Origin: Limnospira fusiformis SAG 85.79
GTDB lineage: Bacteria; Cyanobacteriota; Cyanobacteriia; Cyanobacteriales; Microcoleaceae
Length of the DNA stretch: 64,000 nt
Direction: 5' to 3'
Assembly: GCF_012516315.1 (NCBI RefSeq)
Contig: NZ_CP051185.1
Location: 1,539,403 to 1,603,402 of the forward strand
Part shown: positions 27,426 through 36,622 of the stretch, in pieces
Position numbering within the stretch: position 1 is the stretch's first letter
Layout: each line of letters opens with the position of its first letter
Notes under the pieces: model-generated
Told to the model about the DNA's origin: nothing
Database searches by the model: none
The model's input: the letters and a program-made list of their open reading frames with translations, nothing else
Made by a program: the position numbers and the translations under genes

Positions 27426-28386
27426 TATAGCACTAGTCAATAAGGTTAGGACGCAGCCTTGAGAACAGAATCCATGGCATCATGGAGAGAATCAAACTGC
27501 TCAATACAATGGCGAATGCGGGCTTTCAACCACGAACAACATTTCTCTATCTTGTTGAGGTCTGGCGAATAAGGCGGAAGATAGAGTAAACGGCATGGAG
27601 CTGCCTCCACCAGTTCAGCAATCCGCCCCCCTTTATGAAACGTTGCATTGTCCAATACTAGAGTCTGACCTGGCTTCAATGTTGGAATTAAGATCAACTC
27701 CAACCACAACTCAAACACTGTCCGATTACAACAACCCTCAAAGGTAAAGGGAGCTAAGAGTTGTTGATAACACCATGCGGCTATATAGCTCACCCTGCCC
27801 TGCCTCTTCCCTGATTTGAGGGCATGGAAGCGTTTTCCTTCCTCGCAGTAACCATAAGGGTAATCCGAGTCCTGACTATTCATGCCGGCTTCATCGAGGT
27901 AGACCACTTCTTGTGGCTCCATCTGTTCAATCTGAGCCATAAACTCCTCTCGCTGTTGCTTCCAACGTTCTTGGTAGCCGTAAGTTTTTTTTCTGGTGAA
28001 GCCAATTTTCTTCAAGGCTCTGGATATGGTGCGAGGAGAGATGTCGTCATCCCAAAGTTCAGCCATTTGAGCGGAGGTTTTGTGGCCATGCTCTTGGGCA
28101 AAAGCCTTGAATTTGTGCCAGTCGGTAATTTGGTGGCTATGACCAGGTGGGCGATTAGGTTTAGGGAGGAAGTCGCCGGTGTGTTCTTTTCTTTGCAGCC
28201 AGAGATTGATGGTGTTCCGGCTGACATGGAAAACTTGACTGGCTTTGGTTTTGGACATACCGTCTAGTTCAATTGCATTGATAACTTTTTGTCTAAGGTC
28301 GTAACTGTAGGGGGCTGGCATTTTTGGTCTTCTTAGTCATCTCGTCCTCTCCATTATACGTCCTAACTTTCCTGTCTGGTGCTATA
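27426..28386 (-). mobile_element. IS630-family type A, copy A5
   Basis: Complete, with both ends (left TATAGCACTAGTCAATAAGG, right TATAGCACCAGACAGGAA on the reverse strand). It is chimeric: the 5' half is of the second subfamily and the 3' half of the first. Confidence 0.9.
27446..28321 (-). CDS. IS630 transposase A5, full length
   Basis: 291 residues in one frame (eight-A run). It has an HTH N-terminus, then the DDE domain with VVYLDEAGMNSQ (Asp 1), LVLDNATFHKGG (Asp 2) and DLNKIEKCCSWLK (Glu; CCSW where other copies have CWSW). It is probably active or recently so. The N-terminal half (KEHTGDFLPKPNRPPGHSHQ) and the C-terminal half come from different subfamilies, which suggests recombination. 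Confidence 0.9.
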   Translation of the reverse strand: MPAPYSYDLRQKVINAIELDGMSKTKASQVFHVSRNTINLWLQRKEHTGDFLPKPNRPPGHSHQITDWHKFKAFAQEHGHKTSAQMAELWDDDISPRTISRALKKIGFTRKKTYGYQERWKQQREEFMAQIEQMEPQEVVYLDEAGMNSQDSDYPYGYCEEGKRFHALKSGKRQGRVSYIAAWCYQQLLAPFTFEGCCNRTVFELWLELILIPTLKPGQTLVLDNATFHKGGRIAELVEAAPCRLLYLPPYSPDLNKIEKCCSWLKARIRHCIEQFDSLHDAMDSVLKAAS

Positions 28387-28415
28387 CATTGATTACTTAG
28401 CGGGTTCCCCCCTAC

Positions 28416-30174
28416 CCTACATTCCGCAGGTTGATAGGTAATTAACCGGATGCGTAGTAATAGCGCTCAACGGGTGGACCGAAGAGGTGAATAATCAATC
28501 GCCGTTCATCATTGAGATTGCTAATCTGCCTTTGCCCATCGAGATTAACCCAGTGGATTCCTTGAAACTTCTGCATAATCCAGCGAAAGGTCGGTTTAGC
28601 GGTGGGTTGTTGGCGTTGGTCGCGCACCGTTTGCTTCTGAGCATCTAGCGCCTGTCGCAGTTGGCGTTCGGCGAGGGTATACACCATAAGGGTTAGGGCC
28701 ATGATGAGAGCTAAGGCCTCGACCCGCTGCGGCTTTTTGACAAAGACGCTACTGGCAAAGAAGAGGGGGTCTTTGAGGAAGCGAAAGCCTCTCTCGACGG
28801 TCTGTTGCCCTTTATATTCGCTCAAGCAGGTCTGAGCCGGCCAGAGGGATTGCTCCAGTTGATTGGTGGCTAGAATAAAGCGACTACGCTGACGGCTAAA
28901 GCGGTCTTCCGCCGTGGCGGTCTGCTGTAACGTGGCCTGGAGCCGATAGCCCTGAACTGGGGTGGGTTCGGCGGATTTGGCGGGACGACCGGGGGGTCGC
29001 TTGGCCCGCACCGTCTCCAGGGAGACCTGAGTGAGCTGATGCACCTCGAGTCCATCTTGAAACTGCATCAAGGCCTCGAGGGCATCGGGTTTGCAAGCAA
29101 AGACCCGCTGGGTCAGCTTTTTCAATTGGCGGTTGAGGCGGTGTTCGAGCTTCTCTAATTCGGGTTGCCAGAGGTCGGCATTGGCTTTGCGGGTTTGGCT
29201 TTCGACGAGACGCCAGCGCTGGCGCACTCCGGCATAGGTCTGCTCAATCTCCCACATCCGGTAATCCTTGGAGTTGCAGGGGACTTCAGTCAGTCGGGTG
29301 ACATCGCTGTGCACCAGCTCTTGAGCCGCTTTTAGGGTCAGCACACCCGTGATAGCCACCCCGTGGTCTCCATCTGCTGCAGATTGGCTGCTGTGTAAAA
29401 GGCGGCATCCATCACAACGATACCGTCGCTAGTCCATTGGTCACCAAACGCCTTGAGCACCTCTGCAAACTGCTGAGTGTCCTGTTCATTGCCACTGGCT
29501 AACTGCAACCATAGCGGCACGCCACCGTCGGCGGCACAGACTAGAGTCATCAAAAACTGTTTCAAATCTGGACGATGGTCTCGGGAATAGCCTCGACACA
29601 GCCGAATTGGGCTGGGTTCTGCTGATGTCTCACCGGGGGAGCTGACTCAAGTCCTACCTCGGATTTCCCCTTCGAGCACCGCTGATACTTCCCTTCTACT
29701 GAGATCGAGGTGGCATCGAGATGACGCTGTTGAATATCAATTCCAAATCGTTCCACAGCCTGGAGCGCCACCTGGAGAAAAAATGATGTCGTCCCTTCTG
29801 CGTAGAGTTCATCCAACACTCGACCTAAGCGGTCGTCATTCAAGTGACGAGCCTCTACCCCTTCCCCGAGCAGATGAGACACCGCTTTACTCTCAAAAAA
29901 CTCGCTGAATAAATACAACGGTGCACTGAGAAAGCCTAGGGCGTTCAAAATCATGGCTTTAACCACTTGTCCGGCACTCACATGCTCCAAGCTATGAGGT
30001 TCAATCCGCTTATCCGTCAACTCGACCAGGCCAAGTTCGTCAATCACTCCAGCCACTAAACCCAGATGGTCTAAATTTTTAATCTGCATCGCCAGAGCCT
30101 ACCGCTCGAAGGAACCCTTTCTAGCCTAGACTAGCACCATATCTTTTATTCCCTGTCAACCTGCGGAATGTAGG
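28416..30174 (-). mobile_element. IS1634-like (DUF4277/IS4-type) element, copy E1
   Basis: 1.76 kb with terminal inverted repeats CCTACATTCCGCAGGTTGA. It is flanked by a perfect 6-bp target duplication CCCTAC at 28410-28415 and 30175-30180. It is GC-richer than the surroundings, which suggests an outside origin. Confidence 0.9.
28442..30089 (-). pseudogene. IS1634-like transposase E1, in three frames
   Basis: Frame 1 (30089-29562) is a DUF4277-like N-terminal domain: LDHLGLVAGVIDELGLVELTD, GQVVKAMILNALGFLSAPLY. Frame 2 (29565-29338) has CAADGGVPLWLQLASGNEQDT and the catalytic-type GIVVMDAAFYTAANL. Frame 3 (29359-28442) has the C-terminal core ending LADKRQLR-type helices, with GFRFLKDPLFFASSVFVKKP containing the likely Glu region. 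The first junction is shared with copy E2; the second shift near 29385 is private to E1. Confidence 0.82.
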
Positions 30175-30358
30175 CCCTACGGCTACCTACGGCTATCGTG
30201 TTGGCTTTGAAACATACCCTCCCCCCATAACCGGAATAAGCACTATTGGGGAAGTGACCGATGTGATAGCGGTCAAGGGTGAGGTACGAACCGATAGGCT
30301 TGCCATTGACGGGTATCACAAGGGAACTACCCTATCACTTGTCGGGTTTAGGGGGTGA
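30175..30358 (+). other. Open-frame remnant flanking E1, origin unknown
   Basis: If E1 and one target copy are removed, a plus-strand frame runs across the site and reads GFPPTATYGYRVGFETYPPP and on through ITGISTIGEVTDVIAVKG to a TGA at 30356-30358. It stays open for about 60 codons with a protein-like composition but has no start, because IS630 A5 lies just upstream. I do not recognise it. The rest of the spacer to the tRNA (30359-30532) shows nothing clear. Confidence 0.35.
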
Positions 30359-30532
30359 TATGGGTATTTGACAGATTGATTAAGTGGTGCTTGTTGACTG
30401 AGTAATCATCCTATTGACAGAATTATTTTCCTGTGCTAGGACTAGATTGTGAGTAATATCTGAGTAATTAGGTAGGACTATCGGGTTAAGTGAATCACGG
30501 TTATTGCAGTTATGATAACGGTCAGTTAATAG

Positions 30533-30606
30533 TGGACACAACTGGACTCGAACCAGCGACCCCCACGATGTCAACGTGGTACTCTAACCAACTGAGCTAT
30601 GCGTCC
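30533..30606 (-). tRNA. tRNA-Val(GAC)
   Basis: On the minus strand the acceptor arm GGACGCA pairs with TGTGTCC, followed by discriminator A. The D arm is AGCTCAGTTGGTTAGAGT-like. The anticodon stem CCACG/CGTGG closes loop TTGACAT with anticodon GAC. The T arm GCTGG-TTCGAGT-CCAGT is regular. CCA is not encoded and would be added by the nucleotidyltransferase. GAC reads GUC (Val). Confidence 0.95.
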
Positions 30607-30642
30607 GAACAGTTTATTACATTAACATAACTCACCCGAAAA

Positions 30643-31371
30643 TTGCAACCCCCCAAACGGATCTATTTTTCCCCTCGCGATCGCTGTATGCTTAATGAAG
30701 TTGTATCAGCCGCCCATCAGGCGACGGGACACACAGTTCCAAGGGAGGAGATGATGGTTAAGAAAAGTCTAGCCGATATGGTCAAACAGGAAGCAGAAAA
30801 GGCGGGTAGTCCCCCCCCAGAATCTGCTGATACTGATCATCAAATTAATACAAGCACATCCCCAAGGGACAATACCTCCTCTAGCCGTCCAACCCCCACC
30901 CAAGCCGAATTAGAGGCGCAGATGGAGTTAGAAGCTCAAGTAGCCTGGCTTGAATCCCACTTACAGCAGTCCCAGGAAACTGAGCAGACTTTAAAAAAAG
31001 AGATTTCTGCCCTTCAATTAACTGTTAAAAACGCTCAAGCCAGCCATAGGCAATTAGCCACTACAATCAATAAACTACAACAAGAATTAGAGGAAAAAAA
31101 TAAATTAATAGCCCAACTTAAACAGGAGACTGAAGCGGCGGCGGCCTTAAAGGAAAAGCTAGAACAGGCAGAATTAATAGCACTACATCTGTCGGAAACG
31201 AATACTAAACTTTTACAACATATCGAACAGTTAAAACTAGAATCATCTACGTCTAAACTAGCACAGAAACCCACGAAGCGATCCCCACCTCATTTAGTGC
31301 CTCGTCCCGAACATTCCCTCAGTCAACCGATGAACAATGAAGATTTTTCTCAAAGTACCTGGCTGTTATAA
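30643..31371 (+). CDS. Coiled-coil protein of unknown function
   Basis: 242 residues from a TTG; the first ATG is at 30688 (MLNEVVSAAHQ), making a 227-residue alternative. An N-terminal helical part (MVKKSLADMVKQEAEKAG) is followed by a Ser/Thr/Pro-rich linker and a long coiled coil over about 85-210 (LEAQVAWLESHLQQSQETEQTL, LQQELEEKNKLIAQLKQE). There is no membrane segment and I recognise no family. It starts 36 bp from the end of the tRNA gene. A group II intron fragment begins 12 bp after its stop, so its 3' flank has been replaced. Confidence 0.7.
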   Translation: MQPPKRIYFSPRDRCMLNEVVSAAHQATGHTVPREEMMVKKSLADMVKQEAEKAGSPPPESADTDHQINTSTSPRDNTSSSRPTPTQAELEAQMELEAQVAWLESHLQQSQETEQTLKKEISALQLTVKNAQASHRQLATTINKLQQELEEKNKLIAQLKQETEAAAALKEKLEQAELIALHLSETNTKLLQHIEQLKLESSTSKLAQKPTKRSPPHLVPRPEHSLSQPMNNEDFSQSTWLL

Positions 31372-31382
31372 TTTATCCATTA

Positions 31383-31535
31383 GTGCGAGACGTTCAGGTA
31401 GGAAATAAGGCTGAGATGCCTGAAATAACTACCTGGTGAAAACTTCAGCCCCCTGACTGAATACAAGAAGCTCGCTTCTGACCATCCCTATAACTGTTTA
31501 TATGTCCCGACGTTTGGTATAGAAATATACATAAC
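31383..31535 (+). mobile_element. Group II intron 5' fragment (gamma)
   Basis: Begins GTGCGAGACGTTCAGG on the plus strand and continues with domain I sequence (aaataaggctgagatgcctg) matching the intron start at 21974. It is interrupted after 153 bp by a second intron start. Confidence 0.75.
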
Positions 31536-31736
31536 GTGCGAAACGTTTAGGAGTCAAATAGGGCTGCAATGGCTGAAATAACCTCCTAGTGGGACTTCCA
31601 CCCCTTGGTGGAATATAAGGGATTCGCACCCCTGACCATCCCATAACTATCTATGTGTCTCAACATCTGGCTTCGACAACCAGATAAGGCAGAGAGACTC
31701 AAGGTCAAGACTGAGCGAAAAAAAGAGGGGAGTTGT
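31536..31736 (+). mobile_element. Group II intron 5' fragment (delta), nested in gamma
   Basis: Begins GTGCGAAACGTTTAGG. About 200 bp of domain I follow (caaatagggctgcaatggct), cut by the 3' end of intron alpha on the other strand. Confidence 0.75.
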
Positions 31737-31778
31737 GTTATGGTCGAAAGAGAAGTCACCTTCCCCAACTCCAATTCC

Positions 31779-31812
31779 AAACCGTGCTTGCGAGTTTCCC
31801 AGCACACGGCTC
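31779..31812 (-). ncRNA. Group II intron domain V (alpha)
   Basis: 34-nt hairpin starting GAGCCGTGTGCTGGGAAACT and closing with CAAGCACGGTTT, the catalytic domain V shape. Confidence 0.8.
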
Positions 31813-32072
31813 CTGATGTAGATACCCTATTGTCAGTAGGAACAGGGCTACAACCCCCCGCTTTGTAACCTCAACTTTGGGAGCTAAATACAACACGTAG
31901 TCTTTAAACTCGCTTTCGTCATCAAACTCTTACTTGTCGCGGTCTCTATATCCACACCGTGACTAGTGGGCATATCCTAGCCATTACAGTTAGGCATTGG
32001 CTTTCAGTCACATCCTTTCCCCTTAAAGGGTTAGGGGTCGAGAGTGAAGTCACCTTCACCCTCTCCCATTCA

Positions 32073-32106
32073 GAACCGTGCTTGATAGTTTCCCATCACA
32101 CGGCTC
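32073..32106 (-). ncRNA. Group II intron domain V (beta)
   Basis: 34-nt hairpin GAGCCGTGTGATGGGAAACT... closing with AAGCACGGTTC. Confidence 0.82.
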
Positions 32107-32377
32107 CTGGTATGGATACCCTATTTGTCAAAGGAGCAGAATCAAGAGACCTGCTTTCTACTTCGATGTTCAGAGCTATATGCACCACGTAGTCTTTAAA
32201 CTCGTCCTCGCCATTATACTCTTACTGACCGCAGTATCTATATCCCCACCGTGACCTGTGGGCATATCCCAACCATGACAATTGGGCTTTAGCTTCTGGT
32301 CACATCCTTCACCCTCTAAGCATGCGCTTACATTTTTCACTACTGCCTTGTGAATAGCATTACTCACTTGTTTATAG

Positions 32378-34136
32378 CCTACATTCCGCAGGTTGATAGG
32401 TAATTAACCGGATGCGTAGTAATAGCGCTCAACGGGTGGACCGAAGAGGTGAATAATCAATCGCCGTTCATCATTGAGATTGCTAATCTGCCTTTGCCCA
32501 TCGAGATTAACCCAGTGGATTCCTTGAAACTTCTGCATAATCCAGCGAAAGGTCGGTTTAGCGGTGGGTTGTTGGCGTTGGTCGCGCACCGTTTGCTTCT
32601 GAGCATCTAGCGCCTGTCGCAGTTGGCGTTCGGCGAGGGTATACACCATAAGGGTTAGGGCCATGATGAGAGCTAAGGCCTCGACCCGCTGCGGCTTTTT
32701 GACAAAGACGCTACTGGCAAAGAAGAGGGGGTCTTTGAGGAAGCGAAAGCCTCTCTCGACGGTCTGTTGCCCTTTATATTCGCTCAAGCAGGTCTGAGCC
32801 GGCCAGAGGGATTGCTCCAGTTGATTGGTGGCTAGAATAAAGCGACTACGCTGACGGCTAAAGCGGTCTTCCGCCGTGGCGGTCTGCTGTAACGTGGCCT
32901 GGAGCCGATAGCCCTGAACTGGGGTGGGTTCGGCGGATTTGGCGGGACGACCGGGGGGTCGCTTGGCCCGCACCGTCTCCAGGGAGACCTGAGTGAGCTG
33001 ATGCACCTCGAGTCCATCTTGAAACTGCATCAAGGCCTCGAGGGCATCGGGTTTGCAAGCAAAGACCCGCTGGGTCAGCTTTTTCAATTGGCGGTTGAGG
33101 CGGTGTTCGAGCTTCTCTAATTCGGGTTGCCAGAGGTCGGCATTGGCTTTGCGGGTTTGGCTTTCGACGAGGCGCCAGCGCTGGCGCACTCCGGCATAGG
33201 TCTGCTCAATCTCCCACATCCGGTAATCCTTGGAGTTGCAGGGGACTTCAGTCAGTCGGGTGACATCGCTGTGCACCAGCTCTTGAGTAGCTTTTAGGGT
33301 CAGCGACGCCGTGATAGCCACCCCGTGGTCTCCATCTGCTGCGAGATTGGCTGCTGTGTAAAAGGCGGCATCCATCACAACGATACCGTCGCTAGTCCAT
33401 TGGTCACCAAACGCCTTGAGCACCTCTGCAAACTGCTGAGTGTCCTGTTCATTGCCACTGGCAACTGCAACCATAGCGGCACGCCACCGTCGGCGGCACA
33501 GACTAGAGTCATCAAAAACTGTTTCAAATCTGGACGATGGTCTCGGGAATAGCCTCGACACAGCCGAATTGGGCTGGGTTCTGCTGATGTCTCACCGGGG
33601 GAGCTGACTCAAGTCCTACCTCGGATTTCCCCTTCGAGCACCGCTGATACTTCCCTTCTACTGAGATCGAGGTGGCATCGAGATGACGCTGTTGAATATC
33701 AATTCCAAATCGTTCCACAGCCTGGAGCGCCACCTGGAGAAAAAATGATGTCGTCCCTTCTGCGTAGAGTTCATCCAACACTCGACCTAAGCGGTCGTCA
33801 TTCAAGTGACGAGCCTCTACCCCTTCCCCGAGCAGATGAGACACCGCTTTACTCTCAAAAAACTCGCTGAATAAATACAACGGTGCACTGAGAAAGCCTA
33901 GGGCGTTCAAAATCATGGCTTTAACCACTTGTCCGGCACTCACATGCTCCAAGCTATGAGGTTCAATCCGCTTATCCGTCAACTCGACCAGGCCAAGTTC
34001 GTCAATCACTCCAGCCACTAAACCCAGATGGTCTAAATTTTTAATCTGCATCGCCAGAGCCTACCGCTCGAAGGAACCCTTTCTAGCCTAGACTAGCACC
34101 ATATCTTTTATTCCCTGTCAACCTGCGGAATGTAGG
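32378..34136 (-). mobile_element. IS1634-like element, copy E2
   Basis: Same terminal repeats as E1 (CCTACATTCCGCAGG). A perfect 6-bp duplication TTATAG lies at 32372-32377 and 34137-34142. The empty site tttataggcagagcatt is preserved in the intron copy at 36371-36400. Confidence 0.93.
32404..34051 (-). pseudogene. IS1634-like transposase E2, in at least two frames
   Basis: The N-terminal DUF4277-like frame 34051-33524 is identical to that of E1. The C-terminal frame 33561-32404 gives 385 codons, including ASGNEQDTQQFAEVLKAFGD, GIVVMDAAFYTAANLAADGDHG and the C-terminal core. Its first 30 or so residues are out of phase because of a 1-bp deletion near 33462 (ggcaactgc for ggctaactgc). It has fewer breaks than E1 but is not a single frame. 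Confidence 0.82.
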
Positions 34137-34825
34137 TTATAGGCAGAGCATTAGAGGGGTTACAACGTTCCGATTATATGGGCATTCCATCGTTAGATTT
34201 GTCCTCTCCGCCGGGGTACTTTTAAAGGTCTGTGTAGGTAGTCGCACGAACCCCCTACTTTTCCCCTTGCCCTTTTGAGCGCAGCGTGTCAACCTATTTC
34301 GCTGCTAGTGTATTACGATGGTTCAAGTCGGACATTCGGTCTTGCTAATCATAGATGGTTGGCAGTGGTCGCGTCTTGGTAGTAGGTTCTACCTCACGCC
34401 TTCCGTTCCCCGCTTCAATCCTGGAGTTATGATTTCCAAAACTGGGGGTGGCTATCGCCGTTACTCTCTACTCCCTGATTTCTCAGTTCGTTTATGACCT
34501 TGAGTTCCCTGCCTTGCTTAGTTCCCTAAGCGTCGGGACATATAACCAGTTATGAGGATGGTCAGGAGAGGTCTCCTTATATCCAGATTCGGAGCTGGAA
34601 TCCTCACCGGGTAGTTATTTCGGGCATTTCAGCCCTATTTCATACCCGAACGTCTCGCACTATACGCTTACACTTTTCACTACTCCGCAGGTACATCCTG
34701 CCACTTGAGAGCCTAAAAGGGGTTTAAACGTTCCGTTTATACGGGCATTCCATCTTTAGACTTGTCCTATCCACCGGGGTACAGTTATGGTCGAAAGGGA
34801 AGTCACCTTCCCCAACTCCAATTCA

Positions 34826-34859
34826 AAACCGTGCATGCGAGTTTCCCAGCACACGGCTC
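34826..34859 (-). ncRNA. Group II intron domain V (alpha-prime)
   Basis: 34-nt hairpin GAGCCGTGTGCTGGGAAACT..., closing with CATGCACGGTTT. Confidence 0.8.
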
Positions 34860-34933
34860 CTGATGTGAACACCCTATTGTCAATAGGAACAGGCTACAAC
34901 CCCTGCTTTGTGACTTCAACTTTGGGAGCTATA

Positions 34934-35894
34934 TATAGCATTAGTCAAGGTAGTTAGGATGCAAATTCGAGAACGGAATCCATGGCATCATGGAGAGAAT
35001 CAAACTGCTCAATACCGTGGCGAATACGGGCTTTCAGCCACGACCAACATTTCTCTATCTTGTTGAGGTCTGGCGAATAAGGCGGAAGATAGAGTAAACG
35101 GCATTGAGCTGCCTCCACCAGTTCAGCAATCCGCCCCCCTTTATGAAACGTTGCATTGTCTAGCACTAGAGTCTGACCTGGCTTCAGTGCTGGAATTAAG
35201 ATGAACTCCAACCACAACTCAAACACTGTCCGATTACAACAACCCTCAAAGCTAAAGGGGGCTAAGAGTTGTTGATCACACCATGGGGCAATATAGCTCA
35301 CCCTGCCCTGCCTCTTCCCTGATTTGAGGGCATGGAAGCGTTTTCCTTCCTCGCAGTAACCATAAGGATAATCCGAGTCTTGACTATTCATGCCAGCTTC
35401 ATCGAGGTAGACCACTTCTTCCGGCTCCATCTGTTCAATCTGAGCCATAAACTCCTCTCGCTGTTGCTTCCAACGTTCTTGGTAGCCGTAAGTTTTTTTT
35501 CTGGTGAAGCCAATTTTCTTCAAGGCTCTGGATATGGTGCGAGGAGAGATGTCGTCATCCCAAAGTTCAGCCATTTGAGCGGAGGTTTTGTGGCCATGCT
35601 CTTGGGCAAAAGCCTTGAATTTCTGCCAGTCGGTAATTTTGTGGTTATTGCCAGGTCGGTGATGAGGTTTAGGGAGGAAGTCTCCGGTCTGTGCTTTTCT
35701 TTGCAGCCAGAGATTAATGGTGTTCCTGCTGACATGGAAAACTTGACTGGCTTCTGTTTTGGGCATACCGTCTAGTTCAATGGCATCAATAACTTTTTGT
35801 CTGAGGTCGTAACTATAGGGGGCTGGCATTTTTGGTCTTCTTAGTCATCTCGTCCTCTCCATTATACGTCCTAAGTATTCTGTCTTGTGCTATA
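34934..35894 (-). mobile_element. IS630-family type A, copy A6
   Basis: Complete element in a TA target inside intron alpha-prime; the uninterrupted site (gggagctaaatacaacacg) is seen at 31878-31900. The left end is slightly diverged (TAGTTAGGATGCAAATTCG). Confidence 0.9.
34954..35829 (-). CDS. IS630 transposase A6, full length
   Basis: 291 residues in one frame with an eight-A run. HTH part KAQTGDFLPKPHHRPGNNHK (first subfamily); DDE residues in VVYLDEAGMNSQ, LVLDNATFHKGG and DLNKIEKCWSWLK. The C-terminus reads VLEFAS where most copies have VLKAAS. Probably functional. Confidence 0.9.
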   Translation of the reverse strand: MPAPYSYDLRQKVIDAIELDGMPKTEASQVFHVSRNTINLWLQRKAQTGDFLPKPHHRPGNNHKITDWQKFKAFAQEHGHKTSAQMAELWDDDISPRTISRALKKIGFTRKKTYGYQERWKQQREEFMAQIEQMEPEEVVYLDEAGMNSQDSDYPYGYCEEGKRFHALKSGKRQGRVSYIAPWCDQQLLAPFSFEGCCNRTVFELWLEFILIPALKPGQTLVLDNATFHKGGRIAELVEAAQCRLLYLPPYSPDLNKIEKCWSWLKARIRHGIEQFDSLHDAMDSVLEFAS

Positions 35895-36034
35895 CAACAC
35901 GTAGTCTTTAAACTCGCTCAAGTCATAAGCACTCTTACTTATCGCAGTCTCTATATCCACACCGTGACTAGTGGGCATATCCCAACCATTACCATTGGGT
36001 ATTGGCTTTCAGTCACATCCTTTCCCCTTATAGG

Positions 36035-36622
36035 GTTAGGGGTCGAGAGTGAAGTCACCTTCACCCTCTCCCATTCAGAACCGTGCTTGATAGTTTCCCA
36101 TCACACGGCTCCTGGTGTGGATACCCTATTTGTCAAAGGAGCAGAATCAAGAGACCTGCTTTCTACTTCGATGTTCAGAGCTATATGCACCACGTAGTCT
36201 TTAAACTCGTCCTCGCCATTATACTCTTACTGACCGCAGTATCTATATCCCCACCGTGACTTGTGGGCATATCCCAACCATGACAATTGGGCTTTAGCTT
36301 CTGGTCACATCCTTCACCCTCTAAGCATGCGCTTACATTTTTCACTACTGCCTTGTGAATAGCATTACTCACTTGTTTATAGGCAGAGCATTAGAGGGGT
36401 TACAACGTTCCGATTATATGGGCATTCCATCGTTAGATTTGTCCTCAGAACCGGGGTACTTTTAAAGGTCTGTGTAGGTAGTCGGACGAACCCCCTACTT
36501 TTCCCCTTGCCCTTTTGAGCGCAGCGTGTCAACCTATTTCGCTGCTAGTGTATTACGATGGTTCAAGTCGGACATTCGGTCTTCCTAATCATAGATGGTT
36601 GGCAGTGGTCGCGTCTTGGTAG
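36035..36622 (-). mobile_element. Group II intron (beta-prime), 3' part
   Basis: 3' end ...CGACCCCTAAC at 36035, domain V at 36078-36111. The sequence matches beta through gcgtcttggtag, where IS630 A7 cuts it. It preserves the empty E2 target. Confidence 0.75.
36078..36111 (-). ncRNA. Group II intron domain V (beta-prime)
   Basis: Identical in form to the domain V at 32073-32106. Confidence 0.82.

Larger units (their letters stand above)
32030..34660 (-). mobile_element. ORF-less group II intron (beta), interrupted by IS E2
   Basis: The 5' end GTGCGAGACGTTCGGG is at 34660 and the 3' end ...CGACCCCTAAC at 32030, with domain V at 32073-32106. Removing E2 and one 6-bp repeat leaves about 866 nt, a complete ribozyme-only intron with no RT gene. 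It is inserted inside intron alpha: the unspliced target ccttaaaggcttacgc is seen at 19448-19559. Confidence 0.8.
31737..34783 (-). mobile_element. ORF-less group II intron (alpha), hosting intron beta
   Basis: The minus-strand intron 3' end (...TTTCGACCATAAC) is at 31737 and domain V at 31779-31812. Domain I-IV-type sequence without an RT gene follows to 32029, where intron beta is inserted, then resumes at 34661-34783 until another intron (alpha-prime) interrupts it at a GGTAC site. Confidence 0.75.
34784..36622 (-). mobile_element. ORF-less group II intron (alpha-prime), inserted in alpha
   Basis: 3' end ...CGACCATAAC at 34784 and domain V at 34826-34859. It is nearly identical to alpha. 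It hosts IS630 A6 at 34934-35894 and intron beta-prime from 36035, at the same position where alpha hosts beta. Its 5' end is lost beyond A7. Confidence 0.72.

Noticed and set aside
28870..29096. Overlapping frames with Arg/Pro-rich composition in the IS1634-like elements
   Set aside because: They are shadows caused by the GC-rich transposase gene.
32404..33561. Intact single-frame transposase in E2
   Set aside because: The frame opens with about 30 residues that do not match E1; a 1-bp deletion near 33462 shifts it, so it is not a complete protein.
35332..35775. 147-residue frames antisense to the IS630 transposases
   Set aside because: They mirror the transposase coding strand, recur in every copy, and have no recognisable features.
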